A DNA stretch of 64,000 nucleotides, from NCBI GenBank assembly GCA_021234155.1, contig JAJEKV010000022.1, positions 8,990,934 through 9,054,933 on the forward strand, read 5' to 3'. Made by a program: the position numbers and the translations under genes. Under the pieces are notes generated by a model. It saw only the letters and a list, made by a program, of their open reading frames with translations. It was not told where the DNA came from and did no database searches. The stretch is from Isoetes taiwanensis (Eukaryota > Streptophyta > Lycopodiopsida > Isoetales > Isoetaceae). Below are positions 1 to 11,770 of the stretch, piece by piece; within the stretch, counting starts at the first letter, position 1, and each line of letters begins with the position of its first letter.

Positions 1-1369
1 TCGAAGATCCGAGTTTCAAAGTCAATTGATCTGCATGTAACAACTAAGATTTATCATCCTAAAACTAAACCTACCGCCCATAACCTATTCGAAACCTAAG
101 ATGGACATCGTCGTCGGATCGAGGATCGGCTCCAAAATCCGTCAAGATCTCCCTGGATATCGAATTTGCATGCAGGTACCATTCCAATCCATCTCTCGAC
201 AGCTGCAGAAGGGCGATTGAATCCAAAAATAGAAACGGCCTCCAAAATCATACCCCCATCGAACCCCTAATTTTTGTTTTTTGATTTTTGGTCATCGGGA
301 AAGTTTGGCGGCGACAAAAAAAGCCCCATACCTTAGGCAAACCTACATGAAAAAAAATACAAAAAGTTTTCGGGACCCCGGAAAAACCAAATTTAAACAA
401 TAGGATAAAGCACATCAAATTTTTGTTTAATATGACATTTTGTGCCAGAAAAAAAAAGAGGACGACACATGTATTTTGAAAAAAATTAAATGAAGATAGA
501 AAGAAAATCACATCATGATAAGCCCCAATTCGTGTCTATATTCTGTAGAGAATATGTCAAATCTTACAGATCACAGCGGAGCTGTTGGGGGCGATGGCAA
601 ATCTGTCCTTTGTCGAAAGAAACAGGGCACTACCAGAGGCACTATAGCTTTCTTATGCTTGGAAGTAAGGGATCGCAGAAATTTATGCAAGCTACAGCAA
701 AGAGAAAGCCATTCTTTTGCACAAATCAATCAAGCAAAATAGGTAAAAACTCCTTCTTAAGCCAGGGTAGTCCATTCCCAGTAGATAAACCAGGGTATTT
801 CATTTCGACTGGGGTATGGAGCTATGGGGCTTCTTTCCAAGTTATGGGTTCGGGATTTAGGATAGAAAAATTTAGAGAATGTGAGGTCATCCAAGGCAGA
901 TGGACTATGCTTGCTATTCTTGGTGCCTTGACTGTTGAGACTTTTTTTGGTGTCATGAGTCTCGATAGGATATTCATGTGTTGATGTCTTGTGTCTGATT
1001 ATGTTGTTATCTAGGTTATGGTGATGCCACACTTCGAGGTGGCTATATTATATGTTATGGTCTGTCATGTGTTATGCTTTCCACAGCTAGGCCGGTCCCG
1101 AAGGAGACGGGACAAATGACAGGTCTATTCCTCCCACATCAAATCTTGCTCACCATCGAGAGTATGGCATCAGATAGATGGCCTGATGTTAGCAAGATAG
1201 TTGCTGACATGGCAAAATCTCCTATTTATATACGACCAGGGCATTATATACGAGTAGAGGTCGTCACACATTTATCGGTGGTTTTACCTTTTCCAAAGAT
1301 GCAATCTTACCATGATCCACTTGTAAATCAATTTTTGAAACATAATTGCCCAATAGTTTTCCTCCTCTA
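1..1369. other. Intergenic, no supported gene
   Basis: I see no recognisable gene. Open frames at 490-984 and 1074-1370 (+) have no detectable family resemblance and no clear start context. The stretch adjoins a decayed retroelement and is probably old repeat sequence. Confidence 0.5.
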
Positions 1370-2080
1370 GTGAGGAAAATACACTTAGCATGATTTAAAC
1401 TCATCTCATACAATTTGTGCATCTTAAGAACTTTTATGAGATTCCAACTTATCTCGTCTAGGAGTAGAAAAGACTGTCAAGTCATCTATGAAGACATTCA
1501 GAAAAGTCTATAATATCATGGAACGCATATGAACTCGTTGAAATGGAGTCAGAGCATGTGTGAGGACAAAAGGTAATGCCTTACAAGCATAGATGTCAAA
1601 TGGTGTTCGAAAAACTGTCATTGCTTAAGGTGGTCGATAAATCTTGCTATGAATATATAGAGTAAATATCAAAAAAGAATAGGCCTGCTTCCCTACAACA
1701 ATATCAAGAAAGTGTCTATAGATGGTGTAGGAAAATGATCTCTTTTAGTAGCTTTGTTGTGATCTCTATAATGAATACATACTCAAATTGTTTTATTTGA
1801 CTTTCTCACTAAAGAACTGATCCATAAATTTGGCTCTGGTACAATAAATCCCCCTTCCAAAAGCTTCATGACTTCGTCCTTTACTTGGTTCTCTATGGTT
1901 GGACTCCCTCCTTTGAGCTTATTAAACTGTCCTTGATCCATGTTTTGAATCAATACTGTAAAGTACGGTCTCTGGTAGAATTCCCTTCAATTCCTTGTAA
2001 TTTATTGCCAAAACATCCTTGAATTTTTGGAACAAAGATATCAAGTCGAATCTTTCTTCTTGAGTAAGATCTTCTTCGTT
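1370..2080 (-). mobile_element. Decayed Ty3/gypsy reverse transcriptase
   Basis: Reading the minus strand in several frames gives RT landmarks in the correct order. They are a linker ending in LFQKFKDVLAINYKELKG (about 2070-2000), then a segment like KLLEGGFIVPEP, then a K-D-H-F-L block, an ALPFVLTHA segment in the place of the family's MPFGLTNAP, and finally NVFIDDLTVFS, where FIDD stands for the catalytic YVDD (about 1500-1470). Many stops and frameshifts separate the pieces, so this is a relic. The rest of a polyprotein is not visible. Ty3/gypsy RT copies RNA into cDNA for integration; this copy cannot. The assignment to Ty3/gypsy rather than another superfamily rests on the order and spacing of the blocks. 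Confidence 0.75.
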
Positions 2081-2164
2081 CTTTCTCGTCTCCTTGAGAA
2101 ATATTAACGTTCTTAATTGGATGTGGTGATAAAGATGATCCTAAAAAACATGAACTAATATAAT

Positions 2165-2690
2165 TTATGGCATCTGCCATAATTTTGCTAATGCCACCAA
2201 GTTGTTTGCACCATTGCTCATTGCCAAAAGGAACATGATAATGACAGTTTGCAGGGATGCCGGCGGCATTTGGGTGGCGGTTAGGGTGAGGCGACCGCCT
2301 CTCCATCCTACCTCCGGTACACCAACGGAGGCTTGAAGAGAACCAGCGATTTGTGTAGTGTCCAGGCCAGGAGTTTTGGGAATCCATCCACGAGCAAGGT
2401 TTACAAACCTTTCCCTCATGTTCTTGAGGTTTGGCTATTTGGTAGTCTCCAATCTTGTTTCAGGTTTGTCCTGCATTTCTTTAGTCTTCCTTGCAGTTCT
2501 TAAGAATTCATTTGCCATTCCTTGGTAAATGCTTTCGTGAGTCTGGGTTGACCTGGGAAGGATGGGGATTGCAGTTTAAAGCCTTACAAATTGTTGCAGT
2601 CTAGATCTTGGTTTTTCTGAGGAGGTTTCATCTGCAGTAGAAGCATCATGGATCCCTCATGAAATTTTTTGCCAGGTACCCAAGCAGTTT
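2165..2690 (-). other. Unrecognised ORF upstream of the gypsy RT relic
   Basis: An open frame of about 84 codons (2165-2419, -) reads into a further stretch with one stop up to about 2560. It contains segments such as KTKEMQDKPETRLET and RERFVNLARGWIPKTPG. It lies upstream of the RT relic on the same strand, where gag sequence would be expected, but I do not recognise a gag or zinc-knuckle signature. Treat it as unknown. Confidence 0.25.
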
Positions 2691-3837
2691 TGGTTTTTTT
2701 ATCTTGTAGTGCAAGTAGGTTGAATGGATTAGATTGGATTGGATTGCTGAGCTAGGGATAAGCTGACATATATATATATGTGGGGGCTTTAGAGAGAAGT
2801 CTAGTGGCTGGACATATTCTTTGTTCAGTCAACTTCAAGCTTCAGGTTGAATGCCTAACCCGACAATGCAGCATTTGATTCAATTTAATTTACAGGTTGA
2901 TATGCTTGGTTATAAGGTGAGAAACTAGAGCTCATCAAAAAGTGGCAGTTTCTATGAGCAAAGTGGTAGGCTGCTCTCTTAACACTGATTCTTTTTTCTC
3001 TACCATTCATTTAGTAGCATGGTAAGAGTAAGTAGAGGTAGCTTGGTGATAGGAAGTCTTCCTATCCCACATCAAATGATATATATAGGTAGAAGTGATG
3101 GTGATTGTTCTAACTTCACGGTGTCTGATGTACAAATCGAGGATGTATGGGCTCCTTGATGGGCGAGGAAGTTTGGGATCCTTTCAGAAGACATTGAGAA
3201 CTAGGTTAGGTATCTGGTGACCTCTATCTTATAACTCTTTGATGTTATGCTTCTCAATCAAATGAGTTTCAGTTTCAAAGAGGATGAAGATGTTGAGGTT
3301 ATTCCTGTAGTAATCCTCAGAAATTTAAAACATTGTACTTTTTATTCTATAAATACAAAAGCCAATATAAAAAAAAAAAGAAAAAAAAAAGATAATGACA
3401 GTTATTGAGCAAGAAGCTACGCTTCATTTAGTTAACGTTAATGTTTTTATTGAGGAGATGTTGGCCATTGCACGGGCATTGAAAGCTATATTGTGGTAAT
3501 ATACTTGAATGTACAAACAAATATTGAGCGACTTCACTTGTGAATATTTATAATGAATCCTAAAAGTGACAACTCGAGCTATCCAAAGTAACTTGGAATT
3601 TCATGTAGGATCGATGTTGAATTCACGAGTAATAAGCAATGGATTCAAATGAAATATCATGTACCACAAACCATTTTGTCATATGGATGAATATTGATTT
3701 GAAAAGTAGTAGCCTATTTGTTAAACCAAACCTTGATTGATAATTTGTCTTTCCATGTAATTTGCTTATTTATGTTTTGAATGTCCATTATTGGTCACAT
3801 GTCCAGTTGGATGGTGCCTAGTGGCGTGACATTAAAT
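2691..3837. other. Intergenic, no supported gene
   Basis: AT-rich sequence with a short TA run near 2770 and an A-rich run near 3370. I see no coding signature on either strand. Confidence 0.5.
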
Positions 3838-3926
3838 CTATCTATCTATCTATCTACCTACATACCTACCTACCTACCTACCTACCTACCTACCTACCTA
3901 CCTATCTATCTATCTATCTATCTATC
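3838..3926. repeat. Compound CTAT/CTAC microsatellite
   Basis: A run of CTAT units passes into CTAC units and back to CTAT. The same compound arrangement recurs at 46204-46262. Confidence 0.95.
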
Positions 3927-4082
3927 TTAATAATTGACTTTTTTAGAATTCAAGTACTAAAGTTTGGTATCCTTTTTGACATTTGCATTAGCAATGCCCT
4001 ATCTTAAGTTAAATACCATTGCTTGCATTTAAATGTAATAAAAGCATAATCTATAGTAAGAAAGTAAAATGCTTATTGCTTG

Positions 4083-4338
4083 CATAACTTTTCTAAGAAA
4101 TAGAGCGATCTCGTGCAAGCATGTGTTATCCTATAGAATCTTAAGGAGTCACGGGAATATAAGATCCCTAAGGATATTCTTATGTGATAATATTAAATTT
4201 CCAGATGTTTGTTTGTTTTCATAACTTTTCTAAGAAATAGAGTATCTTGTGCAAGCATGTGGTGTCCCATAGAATCCTACGGAGTCACGGGTAATATAAG
4301 ATCCCTAAGGATATTCCTATGTCATAATATTAAATTTG
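4083..4338. repeat. Tandem duplication, about 120-bp units
   Basis: The segment beginning CATAACTTTTCTAAGAAATAG at 4083 is repeated from about 4219. Both copies contain GGAGTCACGGG and end near TAATATTAAATTT. They differ by scattered substitutions and small indels, so the duplication is not recent. Unit spacing is about 136 bp. Confidence 0.9.
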
Positions 4339-4408
4339 ATGATGCTAAAAGCTCTATTTTGAACGAGGTCCCAAGTGCTGATATTGTTCTTAAGCTGCAC
4401 CTTAGTTT

Positions 4409-4524
4409 TCTATCTTCAATTTGTCAAACATTTCATTTCTCTCAATCTAGCTCTTACCATACTTCTATCTTCAGTTTATCAAATTGTCAAGCATTTCATT
4501 CCTCTCAATCTAGCTCTTACCACA
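4409..4524. repeat. Tandem duplication, about 58-bp units
   Basis: Two adjacent copies share TTTCATT followed by CTCTCAATCTAGCTCTTACCA. It sits directly after the 120-bp duplication and is noncoding as far as I can see. Confidence 0.85.
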
Positions 4525-4779
4525 TTTATAATGTATCACTTTTACATGAATAATGCTGGTATATAGTCACTTGTATAAAAGTAATAGAGATATCGTATAT
4601 GTATGGAAAGGGTTGTCAAGTATAAGTTGTTTGGGCAAGTAATTATATGATATGGGTTGCATCCTTTAACAAATAATGTAGTCGTATAAGAAGGGTTTTT
4701 CATACATAACTGTCGTACATTGGCAACCTAGGAAACACAGATGGCATATACACTTATAATAGAGGTGACCCCCCTCCAC

Positions 4780-5770
4780 CCGACACATTTGTTATGTTCA
4801 ATTCAGACGCCTCCAAGGACAGACAGATGTCGTGAGCATATTGATTACATATCTGCTGAGTGCTGTCATATGTAACAAGACCCATGATGATATCATCTTC
4901 AACTGCCAAAAAGAACTAAATGAGAAAGACCTTCTGTCACCATGGCTTGACTTGAGTAAAGAGGCTTCATAACCATCGATGTAAAGTCCTCACCACAGCC
5001 AAAGGCCAAAAGCATTTTCTTCAGAAATGACCAGCTTACGGTATCATATGCTTTCTTGAAGTCGAGTTTGAAATAAATGATTTGTTATCCTTGTGCAATG
5101 CAACCCTTCATATGCAGCTGCTATGTTGCTTAAAATGCGTCTATGTAAAAGGAATCCTAATTGCATTTTGAACATGCGTTCCATCAAAATCAGCTTCAAT
5201 CTCTCTGCATGTGCCTTCACTATAATCTTATATAGCGTAATTGGTCTCCATTCATATATTGATTTTGGCTCCTTTACTTTGGATATCAATGTTATACAAC
5301 CAGTGTAAAGTTTTCTACCCAGCATGTCTGCACTCAAAAAATCTAGATACGCTGCATGTACAAAGGAGCCTATCCACTCTCAGTTGTTTTGGAAAAGATC
5401 AACAGGGATCCACTCAAGCCCTAGACTCTTATCTTTGGCAAATGAGGCGGCCGCTTCTTGTAGATCATCCATTGATAAGGGGCAGCCTAGCATTTCCTTT
5501 TGGAACTAGGAACTTTCGAGCACACTCTGGCAATTACCATATCTTGAAGACAATCTTGGTGTCTTATTTCTTTTCGCTCAAAGAAATCTCTAAAGTGACC
5601 ATGCAAACACTGTTTAATTTGCTAAGACTTCTTCATTACTGAACCATCATCCAATTGCAAGGATGCCAATCTAACCGAGTGTCTCCTTTGTCTAGCGGGT
5701 GAGAAAGAATTTTGAACATTTGTCGCCCTCTTCCTTGACGTATAGAAAATGAGGCATTGTGGAATACTGG
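4780..5770 (-). mobile_element. Decayed LINE (non-LTR) reverse transcriptase
   Basis: Minus-strand translation gives a LINE RT in order from high to low coordinate. First comes a VKEEGDKCSKFF block (about 5720), then a region like LQEAAASFAKDKSLGLEWIP (about 5450), then GCITLISKVKEP and EWRPITL (5310-5240), then RRILSNIAAAYEGL (about 5130). After a frameshift follow KLDFKKAYDTVSWSFLKKML (about 5060) and QQICNQYAHD (about 4850). The last replaces the catalytic FADD by YAHD, so the active site is lost. Single stops and frameshifts make it a pseudogene. It resembles the LINE at 42045-43938, which keeps QQICNQFADD at the same place. Confidence 0.85.
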
Positions 5771-5898
5771 ATATGAAAAAATGCTCTAAGTAATGCTTCC
5801 CCTATAAAAAAATGCTATAGCGTGAAGGTCCTATATAGATTTGATATATTTGAAATACGATAAATTTTCCTCCGCTCTATATACATTTGATGTTATGT

Positions 5899-6013
5899 GG
5901 AGCGGCAACAATGAGCAGATTCTTGCTCTGGAATGGGAGCTGGCGGCGCTCCTGGCTGCTGTCGGTGGCCAGCTTCCATTCCAGAGCAGGAATCTGCGAA
6001 TTGTTGACGCTCC
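5899..6013. repeat. Long-armed imperfect hairpin (foldback)
   Basis: The arm at 5899-5944 and the arm at about 5968-6013 are inverted copies. The inner 30 bases (5915-5944 versus 5968-5997) differ at only two positions. The loop is about 23 bases. A further inverted pair (CTTACCTTGACGT type) lies at about 6017-6031 and 6174-6189. It may be a foldback transposon or a source of hairpin RNA. No protein is supported. Confidence 0.9.
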
Positions 6014-6189
6014 ACGACGTCAAGGTAAGCTTCGACAGATAAGTTTCGGCAGATGAGCTTCGGCAGACCGGCTGTCTCAGGTTCGTCAAGAATGATCGAC
6101 CCATTTGTCATTCTTGATTAGTATGATCGCCACATGGCAAGGTCTCATTGGACACCAAACAAGAATGAAGACTAACTTACCTTGACGTA

Positions 6190-7091
6190 TTTGAAATATG
6201 CTATATCTCTAATATATAATTGTAATAGGGAAGGTAAGGGGGCAGCTTAGCTGTCTGTGTTTTTTTATGGAAAATTATGAATTAAATTGGACACATGTGT
6301 GCATAGAAAAAGTTTGGAAGCAGGTAGACTTTTCTGGAAGTTTCGATCATGTGACATGTATATTCTAGAACGTGGTATATGGTATGGTGTTCGAGAAGCT
6401 TTTATCTTCCTTCTCGAAGTTTCCAGCTAATTCTCGACCTATCTTCCGGCTTCATATATAATGGGTGCTGCTTAATTAACACGACAGTTGTAGGCGACCA
6501 ATGTTCGGATGTAGATGGATAAACGGCGCGATTCAGCGGCGTGATTCAGTTTAATCGGCATTTAGGTTAGGTCTGTTTTGAGCATTTTTTTCTTAGGAAG
6601 ACATCAGGAAGCTCTGATTTGATCAGCGCTACAGTTAAGGAAGTTCTGTGCATACCTTGAAATTGAAGCAATGATTTATTTTCGACTTCATGCCCATTAG
6701 CAACGGTTCGACAGTCTTTGAAGGTTTCATTTTATAGCTAAGCTTTTGAACTGGGGTTTGAATAGTTTGCCGAGATCTTATTCTTTTTGTGGACGTTTCT
6801 CTGTTGTAAAACAAAACGTTGTCTTCCGATTTTGTCATGGCAACCAATTTTTGCAGGCGTAGTTCTATTTCAGTGGGTGAGGTAGCCGGGTGGAATCCTT
6901 ACCGGATGAAACTGGTTGGTCACTGTGCAAAAGAAATAGGATGTTCTTACTTCCAAATTAAAAGAAGTGTGATGGGGCATGGTTTTTCTGTGCAAATTTC
7001 TTGAAGTTCCTCAAACATAGTTGTCAGGAGCTAGCTGTTGATTCAGTATTCCGTGGCTATTGGACTGCCCCATTCACACCTCTCATATGTG
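6190..7091. other. Intergenic, no supported gene
   Basis: AT-rich. A TATA-like ATATATAATGG occurs near 6451 and is followed by a leader-like stretch, but no convincing coding sequence follows. The frame at 6819-7004 (+) is not recognised. Confidence 0.4.
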
Positions 7092-10000
7092 AACCATCAT
7101 TCAATTAAATTGGGATTATGTCTTAATTTTGGGATAAATTTTATATTGCACTTTTTTAGTAACTTTGTTAAATTCACTTTTTTAGTAACTTTGTTGCCCT
7201 TAGACTAGAATAGACGTTTTAACATATAATCACACACGGGAATATAAACTCACACCTTAACTTCAAATTACAAAATCACATATCATGGAACTCAAGTAGT
7301 ACACAACTTTTATTAACTGTAGAAAAGATACATAGTAATTGTTTTTCATTTTTCCACTAGCATCCCCAAGGATATGAGAACCTTATTCCTTACATCCTGA
7401 GGTATTGTAACTCTCGCTGTTTTACTAGGAATAGTTTTTGGAGTCCACGAGTACAATACGGTTTCAATGTCTAGCCAAAGATCAGGATCACTTGGATTTC
7501 TCCTCCACCTCTTTGTCCAACAATGAATATCTTTCTTTATCGGTGACATTACTCAAGCGATGTAATCGACACCACCATTCCACGCCGCACCTTATTGAAG
7601 TTAACATCACCTTCTTCTTTGCAAATATCCGAGATAGTTCATCCCAACCACACCGGGACAGGTCTCTAGATCTGCTGGTTTTACTACTACAAATTGGTTG
7701 CACTCCACGCCGAAGTAGAAGGTTCATAAGAATCCATGCCTAGATATTTTGGCCTATCCTTCTTAGGACCAACATAGTGTTTATCGATTGAGGAGGAGCA
7801 TATGCCTTCACAATGCTACTAGTGGTACCATCATCTCACACACCTAATGTTTTCCACTTACTTTTAGGGAACCACCCTTCTTTGACTCTTCGGAGGATGT
7901 GTCTACCTCATCCAACAAGTTGATCACCTTCTTCCAATAATCTATCAATGCACGATTTGTGTCATCTGAATTAGTTTGCCAATGCTTGATGTAGTCATTG
8001 ATGCCATCCTTAGTCAATCCCAATTGCTTGACTTCTTCGGGCTTGGTTTTAGAGCTTTTTGGTTGACGGGGAGGTATCATAGGCTTGCCATTTGCATCCT
8101 CGCAGGCCAAATTTCTGCCCCACCTCTCCACTTCTCCTCCGAAGGTCTCATTTTCCATTGCATGATTGGAATCCCTTCTCTCACCCAAAAGTGAATTGAA
8201 GAGGTCTAGAATGACCTTCCATGTCGAGAGCATAACCATCCACAAAACTCTTCCAATCGGGCACTTCTTCTATGATAGATCCTATAGGAGATGGATTTGT
8301 ACATCCATGAAATATTTCCAATAGCCAGGAAAGTTGGTAAATCGTCTCATTGTCTCAATACATGACTATATTTTCCAAACAATGCATCCACATCCTCATG
8401 AGTATGTCAGGGCATTAGGAACCCCAAATTGACTCTTTCAAAAACACCACAATTTGTTAAGTAGGATAGGAAAGAAAACATCCACCTGTTCTTATTTTGA
8501 CCAAAGACAATTATCTAGTTGCAAGAGGAACTTTTCAAGCAGATCTCGAGGTTTAGCACGAGATGTTGAAGCTCCAACTAGGTCCATTCCTCCTAAATCT
8601 TGCCTTGCTAAACTTTTCAATACTATTAGGGGTTCCATCCAACAATGCACTATGTAGTGCCCGGCTAGTCAGTAGGATCCCTGTAGGTGACCATTGTAAC
8701 CCTTCTCATAGTTTCTTAAACACCTCATGATACTCCCAATGTGAAAATCTCGGACCATCACTCCACAACTCTAAACCTGAAATGGCCATAATAGGTCTGA
8801 GGCGCCCATGCAATATTGCCCTGATCATTGAAATCTGCAAAGGGTATGATCTTCCACATGACTTAGGAATGTACTTGAATTGTGGAAGACAAGTCTTGTT
8901 GGTCCATTTTATCATGTATAATACATAGATAGTTATTAGGTTCCATTGCGGATAAGGTCCTCCACATCCAATAAGTTGATCTACATGATAGTTGATCTGT
9001 CATATGGTCCTTCATATGTTCCCTTATCTTTGCCCTTAGACTTGGTTGCACGGTCTTATCTAGTGTCTCCTTCAGCCTTGGCACATAAATTGCACTTGGC
9101 AAAGTTGTTTGAAGTTGCTATGGTCACATGCTTGAAATGCCTATTCCATAGCCTACTAAAACTGGGTGGGGATATAGAGGCCACTCCAAGTTCGAGAAGC
9201 AATGCATTTATTTCCTCTAATATGCTCTTTCCGGGTACAATGGGATGGCAATCTCTTTCAACAATAACTCTACCCCTGTTCATCCTTCTTACTCTTATGT
9301 GGCATGTTTTCTCGCATTGAAATCCACATATCTTTCAAATATTTCCTTTGTGCCTATAGTTCTTGAGGTAGGCCTTACGGGCCGGTGTTCCCATGCAATG
9401 CAATTTTACTACCATTTTCATGTCTCTTTTTTTTGCCGGTTATTGCCAAGAAGAGGTTGGAATTCCATGTATAGCCATCCATGCTTTTGAACATATCCAC
9501 TTTCCATTCAATGGGAATCTTTTCTTCTTTGATCTTTCATCCTGAATTGCATAGCCAAATATGGTGTACATGAAATTCCTCCCCGCTATCACACTTATGT
9601 TCCTGATATGTAGCTCTTGCTACCACCATCTCTTCTATTGTGAACATTCTAATACTGGTGAGGCCCAACAACATTCACTTCCTCTAACCTCGCATCGTGG
9701 CTTCAGGAGAACAATCATAATCGACTTACATCTTTTGGTGGGATAATGTTTGAAAGTTGGAAGTGGCCTCTTGCTACATTGTGTAAACATTATTGACAAT
9801 GGTTCTACATCTATAGGAAACGTGTAGTTCCCTCCGGTTGAATCTTGTCCCTAGGCCATGCAACAATAGTTGGAACCTCTAGTTGCTTCACACAAGCTAG
9901 GCATTCTTGTTTGCCTGAACCCTTTTCCTTCCAATTGTCATATAATTTTGAGATTGCCACACCTAACCTGTCCCCCCTAATCTTTCATCATTCACTTTGC

Positions 10001-10300
10001 ATTGATAGGATGCTAGAACAATAATCCCTTCTCCTGCCTCTACATTTGCATGCATGCGGGATCTTGACCTTTTGTTTTTCCAATCGACCCTAGTATAAAG
10101 TACAATTTCCTTTCCGTGGCATCATCCTTTTCATTTGAGGTCTTTTCCTTTCCTTTGCCATCATCTTTGTCATCTTCATCCTTTTCATTTTCGGGTCTTT
10201 TCCTTTCCTTTCCCATCATCTTTGTCATCTTCATTAGTTGGGGATTTTTCTTTGCCTTGATCACCATCATTGGGGCCTTGGGGATTTAGCATTTTGCATG
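7092..10300 (-). mobile_element. Copy A of a DUF7869-like transposable element, decayed
   Basis: This segment is a diverged copy of 23141-25362 and begins with the same 31-base end (AACCATCATTC...). The minus strand encodes pieces of a large protein. From N- to C-terminus there is a cysteine pair region, CNLCAKAEGD, after SFSRLWNRHFKHV (9056-9283). Next are REHMKDHMTDQL and YLCIIHDKMDQQ (8863-9102), then a region ending in a THED-type block (about 8390). The C-terminal tail contains IDYWKKVINLLDEV (7844-8245). This order matches proteins carrying the domain catalogued as DUF7869, seen in plants and invertebrates, whose function is not established. Many stops and frameshifts are present. An acidic K/E/D-rich stretch at 10040-10270 may be part of the N-terminus. 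No right-hand inverted repeat was found. Confidence 0.6.
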
Positions 10301-10320
10301 CCATTGACCTAAAATGAATA

Positions 10321-10740
10321 AAACCTATAGTAAGTTAGCATATCCAAATAACATCTCCCTAACATGTTCTTAAATGAAAGTTAACCTTAATAATAACCTT
10401 AATAACCTATAATAACTTAATCTATAATAATAATAAGTTAACCTATAATATATTAACTTATAATAACCTTTAATGTTGTAACCTTAAAAACAACTTTAAG
10501 GCTTTAGGTTAGCACTTTTAAGGTTAGAAGTTGTAAGGTTAAAACTTCTAACCTTCAATAAATATAACCTTAGCCTAAAACTTCTAAAACTTAAAACTTC
10601 TAAATTCAAATTCATAAACTTTTAAACTTATAACCTTATTTATGAACTTAAAAATATTAACCTTAACTAATAACCTTAACTTATAAACCTTAAAACTATT
10701 AACCTTAAATCTTATAACTTATATAACCCTTGCAATAAAT
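10321..10740. repeat. Degenerate AACCTTA-type repeat tract
   Basis: About 400 bases are built from variants of AACCTTA / TAACTTA and their reverse complements (TAAGGTT near 10530). The units are irregular, so this is not a clean satellite. It is extremely AT-rich and noncoding. Confidence 0.85.
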
Positions 10741-10899
10741 GTTCGCGGCAGTTATTATGGCGCGGTACGAAATTTTTTAAAGCAGTTATTATTTCCAGTT
10801 TACAATCCCTTTCCCACTTTTCCAGCTTTTCTGTCTCTCTTTCGAACTTCAAACTCAGTGCGCTTTGAACTTCTGAAGGCTTTCGAACTCTGCGCCGCT

Positions 10900-11120
10900 T
10901 TTACGTCGAGCTTTTTCGCTATCTGCGTTCGTGCTTTTATTTATCTGCTTTCGAGCTTTCGGCTATCTGCTTTCGAGCTTTTCGGCTATCTGCTTTCGAT
11001 CTATCTATCTACTTCATTCTGTCGAGCTTTTCGGCTATCTGCTTTCGAGCTTTTCGGCTATCTGCTTTCGAGCTTTTCTATTTATCTGCTTCCGAGCTTT
11101 TTCGGCTATCTATCCGCTTC
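10900..11120. repeat. Minisatellite, about 23-bp GAGCTTTTCGGCTATCTGC units
   Basis: The motif TTTCGAGCTTTTCGGCTATC recurs about nine times in direct orientation with small variations. Open frames through it (for example 10858-11226, +) give only repetitive F/R/A/Y/L-rich peptides and are not taken as genes. The surrounding pyrimidine-rich sequence up to 11280 could be a 5' leader, but no coding sequence is attached. Confidence 0.9.
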
Positions 11121-11648
11121 AATCGGCTATCTAGACACTTCAATCCGCCTTCAATCCCGAATTCTATTTGCTTCTCGGCTTCTATCCGCAGATCAATCTC
11201 GACTTTTCGACTTCTATCTTCTTTAAACTTCGGCTTCTATATGCTTTAAACTTCGGCTTTTTCGAGCTTAGGGTTTCGGCTCAAAGTTGTTTTCGGCTCC
11301 AAGGTTTGTAGGCAGAATTCTCCAAGGTTTTTTCGGCTCAGTACAATCTCTCGACTTTGAATAACTTTGGTTTTGTGTTAAAAGCTACTCGGCTTCTAGT
11401 TTGCTATTACTTTGGTTTTCGATCTTTTGGTTTTTTCGAAGTCAAAGGCTCAATTCGGGTCTGAGAACACAAATAGGTTAGTATCTCTCATTCTTTTAGT
11501 TATTTTACAGAAAGCATGTTATTTACTTTTACATGCATCAGTATATTTACCACGCAGTTAATTTAATCGGTTAATCGTTACTTTTACATGAATCGTAATA
11601 TCCCCGCTCTATGATCTTGTTCGCGGATCTTGCCTATATGATGCGCTC

Positions 11649-11770
11649 TTATTCTATTTCACTAGCTCTTCCTCTATCCGTTTCTAATTAATGATCTAAA
11701 ATAATGAAGTTATTCTATTTCACGAGCTCTTCCTCTATCTGTTCTAATTAATGATCTGAAATAATGAAGC
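11649..11770. repeat. Tandem duplication, 61-bp units
   Basis: Two adjacent copies start TTATTCTATTTCAC and end AAATAATGAAG. They differ by a few substitutions and a one-base indel. Confidence 0.9.

Noticed and set aside
490-984. 164-codon open frame (+)
   Set aside because: No recognisable motif, overlaps other equally long frames, and sits in repeat-like DNA.
10858-11226. Open frame of 122 codons (+) through the minisatellite
   Set aside because: The peptide is a translation of the 23-bp repeat and has no domain or start context.
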